From assembly GCA_021161085.1 (NCBI GenBank), contig JAGHBH010000022.1, positions 1 through 8,216 of the forward strand: a stretch of DNA of 8,216 nucleotides, given 5' to 3'. The DNA comes from Thermoplasmata archaeon. GTDB taxonomy: Archaea; Thermoplasmatota; Thermoplasmata; JAGHBH01. This document shows positions 5,744 to 8,216 of this stretch, piece by piece. Below the pieces are notes generated by a model. The model made no database searches. It saw only the letters and a program-made list of their open reading frames with translations, and had not been told where the DNA came from. How positions within the stretch are numbered: position 1 is the first letter of the stretch; each line of letters starts with the position of its first letter. The position numbers and the translations under genes were made by a program.

Positions 5744-6444
5744 TGGGTAAGCCTATAAGAAGTCAGAGAAGAGGAAAGGGAGGCCACGTCTACCGGTCTC
5801 CCAGTCACAGGCATCGGGGCGGTGTCAGGAACCCCCGGGCCCCCCAGGGCCTGGGTGTGGTGGTGAAGCTCGACGACGACCCCGGGAGAACCGCTCCCCT
5901 GGCCGTGATAAGGCTGGAGAACGGCGAGCGGTACAACATACCTGCGGCGGAGGGCATGTACGAGGGGCAGAAGGTGGAGATCGGTCCCGCCGCCCCCATC
6001 TCCGTGGGAAACGTTCTCCCCGTGGGAATGATCCCCGAGGGTACGGCAATATACAACATAGAGCTGCTGCCGGGTGACGGCGGGAAGATAGCCCGTGCGG
6101 CCGGCACCTATGGCGTGGTGGTGAGCCACGGAGAGAAGACCGTTGTCCAGCTTCCGTCCGAGCGGTATCTGCATCTGCACAACGACTGCAGGGCCGTGGT
6201 GGGGGTCATAGCCGGCAGCGGCAGGAAGGAGCGGCCCTTCGGCAAGGCGGGAAAGGTCTATCACGCTCTCAGGAGCAGGGCGAAGGAGCATGTGAAGGTC
6301 CGTGGTATAGCCATGAACCCGGTGAACCACCCCCACGGCGGCGGCGGTCATCAGCATGTGGGAACACCCAGCACGGTGTCCAGACACGCCCCGCCGGGTC
6401 GTAAGGTCGGAAGACTGTCTCCCAAGAAGAAGAGGAGGAAGTGA
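5743..6444 (+). CDS. rpl2: Large-subunit ribosomal protein L2 (uL2)
   Basis: 233-residue uL2, a core 23S rRNA-binding protein near the peptidyl-transferase centre and a subunit bridge. Seen: basic N-terminus GKPIRSQRRGKGGHVYRSPS, then the OB-like and SH3-like domains with GERYNIPAAEGMYEGQ (61-76) and VGNVLPVGMIPEGT (88-101), and the signature GIAMNPVNHPHGGGGHQHVG (188-207), followed by SRHAPPGRKVGRLSPKKKRRK. H196 corresponds to E. coli His229. The residue before it is Asn195, where E. coli has Asp and eukaryotes Glu. The frame stays open upstream of 5743, but that part overlaps L23; the ATG in TGATG at the L23 stop gives the standard N-terminus. Length is normal for archaea. Confidence 0.97.
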   Translation: MGKPIRSQRRGKGGHVYRSPSHRHRGGVRNPRAPQGLGVVVKLDDDPGRTAPLAVIRLENGERYNIPAAEGMYEGQKVEIGPAAPISVGNVLPVGMIPEGTAIYNIELLPGDGGKIARAAGTYGVVVSHGEKTVVQLPSERYLHLHNDCRAVVGVIAGSGRKERPFGKAGKVYHALRSRAKEHVKVRGIAMNPVNHPHGGGGHQHVGTPSTVSRHAPPGRKVGRLSPKKKRRK

Positions 6445-6446
6445 GC

Positions 6447-6905
6447 ATGGCCAGAGGATATACGTCTGCCAAGGCGGCAAGGAGAAAGGCCAGGAAGAGG
6501 AAGGGTGCGATCCAGGCCAGGAAGAAGAAGATATTCACCTACAGGGGCTACACCCTGGAGCAGCTTCAGGCCATGCCCCTCTCGGAGCTGGCCGAGATAA
6601 TGCCCGCCAGGATCAGGAGAACCATCAAACGGGGCTTCAACGTGGAGCAGGAGCGCTTCCTCCAGCGGTTGAGGAGCGGCAAGAAGGCCGTGGTGAGGAC
6701 GCACAGGAGGGAGATACCCATCCTCCCGGAGTTCGTCGGGAAGAAGATAGCGGTGCACAACGGCAGGGAGTTCGTGGAGATAACCGTGGAGCCCGAGATG
6801 ATAGGACATTATCTGGGCGAGTTCGCACTGACCAGGAAGGCCGTGAAACACTCCGGCCCGGGTGTGGGTGCGACGAGGTCGTCCAAGTACATGCCGCTGA
6901 AGTGA
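6447..6905 (+). CDS. rps19: Small-subunit ribosomal protein S19 (uS19)
   Basis: 152-residue archaeal uS19, located in the head of the 30S subunit near the A site and subunit bridge B1a. A Lys/Arg-rich first 30 residues (KAARRKARKRKG, 9-20) is followed by the archaeal N-terminal segment FTYRGYTLEQLQAMPLSEL, then the universal core: RTHRREIPILPEFVGKKIAV (84-103), HNGREFVEITVEPEMIGHYL and GEFALTRKAVKHSGPG. The ATG at 6447 is chosen because GGAGG (6434-6438) lies 8 bases upstream; an in-frame GTG at 6441 lies only 2 bases from that SD. Two bases separate it from the L2 stop. Confidence 0.96.
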   Translation: MARGYTSAKAARRKARKRKGAIQARKKKIFTYRGYTLEQLQAMPLSELAEIMPARIRRTIKRGFNVEQERFLQRLRSGKKAVVRTHRREIPILPEFVGKKIAVHNGREFVEITVEPEMIGHYLGEFALTRKAVKHSGPGVGATRSSKYMPLK

Positions 6906-6924
6906 TGGTGTGAGGTGAAGGATC

Positions 6925-7377
6925 ATGGTAGGATACACTGCTCACCTTGACCCGGAACGGACCGCCAAGGCCTACGGCAGGGAGCTGGACATCTCCCCCA
7001 AGAAGGCCGTGGAGGTGTGCAGGGCCATCAGGGGAATGCGCGTCCCCGAGGCCAAGGAGTTCCTGGAGGCTGTCATAGAGAAGAGACGGCCCGTGCCCTA
7101 TTACCGCTACAGGCGGGGTACGGCCAACAAGAAGGGCATCCCGGTGGCCGGCGGCTATCCCCAGAAGGTGGCCAGAGCCATTCTCAAGGTGCTGGAGAGC
7201 GCCGAGGCGAATGCCGAGCACAAGGAGCTGGACCCCGATGAGATGAGGATCGCGGTCATCGCCGCCCACAAGGGCAGGGTGTTCGAGAATTACATCCCCC
7301 GGGCACACGGGCGTGCGACGCCGTTCAACAGGGAGATGACCAACATAGAGATCATTCTTGAAGAAGTGGAGGAATGA
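6925..7377 (+). CDS. rpl22: Large-subunit ribosomal protein L22 (uL22)
   Basis: 150-residue archaeal uL22, which binds 23S rRNA and sends a beta-hairpin into the exit tunnel. Seen: ELDISPKKAVEVCRAIRG (20-37), the archaeal insertion YYRYRRGTANKKGIPVAGG (59-77), GYPQKVARAILKVLESAEAN (77-96), and the C-terminal hairpin and strand YIPRAHGRATPFNREMTNIE (123-142). The SD GAGGTGA (6912-6918) lies 6 bases before the ATG. The 19-base gap from S19 is the largest junction in the operon. The last codons of L22 (gtg gag gaa) supply the GGAGG SD of S3, so S3 translation is likely coupled. Confidence 0.96.
   Translation: MVGYTAHLDPERTAKAYGRELDISPKKAVEVCRAIRGMRVPEAKEFLEAVIEKRRPVPYYRYRRGTANKKGIPVAGGYPQKVARAILKVLESAEANAEHKELDPDEMRIAVIAAHKGRVFENYIPRAHGRATPFNREMTNIEIILEEVEE
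7368..7372 (+). promoter_or_regulatory. Shine-Dalgarno site that fixes the TTG start of S3
   Basis: GGAGG inside the end of L22 is 7 bases before TTG at 7380. The first in-frame ATG is codon 64, inside the KH domain, so the SD plus the normal N-terminal sequence make TTG the start. Confidence 0.85.
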
Positions 7378-7379
7378 AC

Positions 7380-8216
7380 TTGGCCGGAGAACGTAAATTC
7401 GTCATAGAGAACGTTCGGAGACATCTCCTCAAGGAGTATGTCAAGGAGACCATATCGGGTGCGGGTTTCGGCGGCCTGGACATACAGCGTACTCCTCTGG
7501 GTACGAGGGTGTCGCTCCTGGTGGAACGGCCCGGACTGGTCATAGGTCGGAGGGGAAGCGCCATCAAGATGCTGACCAAGGATGTCTCCGAGAAGTTCGG
7601 GTTCGAGAACCCCCAGATAGAGGTCCAGGAGGACAAGAGGCCGGCGCTCAACGCCCAGATCATGGCGGAGAAGCTGGCATCCGCCCTGGAGCGCGGTTGG
7701 AAGTTCCGCAGGGCCGGCCACTCGACGGTGAGGAGGATAATGGAGGCCGGCGCCAAGGGATGCCAGGTGACGATCTCCGGCAAGCTCACGGGCCAGCGTC
7801 ACAGGACGGCCAAGTTCAAGCAGGGACACATAAAGTTCTGCGGCGAGCCCAGCGTCACCTTCATGGACAGGGGATATGCTGTGGCCAAGCTCAAACCCGG
7901 CGTCCTGGGCGTCACGGTGTGGATCATGCGGCCGGACGCCAGGCTGCCGGACGAGATAGATGTTCTCTCCGAGGTTCCCCCAGAGGAAGGGGAGGAGGCT
8001 CCCCCGGCGGAGGGTCCGCCTGACGAGGTGGTGGAAGAGGTGGTCGAGGAACTGCTGGAAGAGGCCGGGAAGGAGGCCTCTCAGCCGGAGCAGGAGGAAT
8101 CCGAGACTCCCTCGAGAGATGCGGTAACGGAGGAAGCGGCGGGCGAGACCGTGGAGGCAGAACCGGCAGAGGCCGAACCCGCGGAGCCCTCTCCGTCCGC
8201 GGAGGAGAAGGGGGAG
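7380..8216 (+). CDS. rps3: Small-subunit ribosomal protein S3 (uS3), 3'-partial, with acidic C-terminal tail
   Basis: 279 codons of uS3 before the window ends; no stop is reached. uS3 lies at the mRNA entrance of the 30S subunit. It starts at TTG, 2 bases after the L22 stop, with GGAGG 7 bases upstream, giving the normal archaeal start MAGERKFVIENVRRHLLKEY. Seen: GFGGLDIQRTPLGTRV (29-44), the type-2 KH domain with its GRRG loop (56-59), NAQIMAEKLASALERGW (91-107), then the C-terminal domain with FRRAGHSTVRRIMEAGAKG (109-127), GKLTGQRHRTAKF and GHIKFCGE. The folded part ends near residue 196. The remaining 83 visible residues form a low-complexity tail with 29 Glu and 2 Asp against 3 Lys/Arg. 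Operon order suggests L29 should follow, outside the window. Confidence 0.96.
   Translation, partial: MAGERKFVIENVRRHLLKEYVKETISGAGFGGLDIQRTPLGTRVSLLVERPGLVIGRRGSAIKMLTKDVSEKFGFENPQIEVQEDKRPALNAQIMAEKLASALERGWKFRRAGHSTVRRIMEAGAKGCQVTISGKLTGQRHRTAKFKQGHIKFCGEPSVTFMDRGYAVAKLKPGVLGVTVWIMRPDARLPDEIDVLSEVPPEEGEEAPPAEGPPDEVVEEVVEELLEEAGKEASQPEQEESETPSRDAVTEEAAGETVEAEPAEAEPAEPSPSAEEKGE

Noticed and set aside
6441..6446. GTG at 6441 as start of S19
   Set aside because: Only 2 bases from GGAGG; ATG 6447 has an 8-base spacing and gives the normal N-terminus.

Overview
The window is an ordinary archaeal chromosome segment of high G+C. I would place it in the Euryarchaeota, most likely a Thermoplasmata-like lineage, but that placement rests only on remembered ribosomal-protein resemblance. 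The archaeal signs are: the gene order L3-L4-L23-L2-S19-L22-S3 without S10 or L16; archaeal-length L3 and S19; TATA-type promoter elements; frequent ATA (Ile) and AGG (Arg) codons; and Shine-Dalgarno (SD) motifs such as GGAGG and AAGGTGAT.

Layout. Bases 1-186 form a short intergenic stretch. Its left end carries the promoter and SD of a further minus-strand gene that starts just outside the window. Then come two minus-strand genes: a PepD-type M20 dipeptidase (187-1635) and a COG2509-type FAD-dependent dehydrogenase (1768-3177, TTG start). A 413-base region (3178-3590) separates these from the plus-strand ribosomal-protein operon. It holds an AT-rich control region with several TATA-like elements and a small inverted repeat, followed by a G+C-rich, probably transcribed leader of about 200 bases. 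From 3591 to the right edge runs the tight operon: L3, L4, L23, L2, S19, L22 and S3. S3 is still open at base 8216.

The seven ribosomal proteins are neighbours in translation. Junctions are 1-base overlaps or gaps of 2-3 bases, apart from one 19-base gap, which implies one polycistronic message with translational coupling. The dipeptidase and dehydrogenase have no evident functional tie to the operon or to each other. Each of the two has its own promoter-like element with a very short leader.

I found no tRNA, rRNA, CRISPR array, mobile element or recognisable new system. The points worth a second look are modest: a long acidic C-terminal tail on S3, a lysine-rich N-terminal tail on L4, the structured operon leader and its palindromic control region, two TTG starts, and a pair of near-identical promoter/SD modules.
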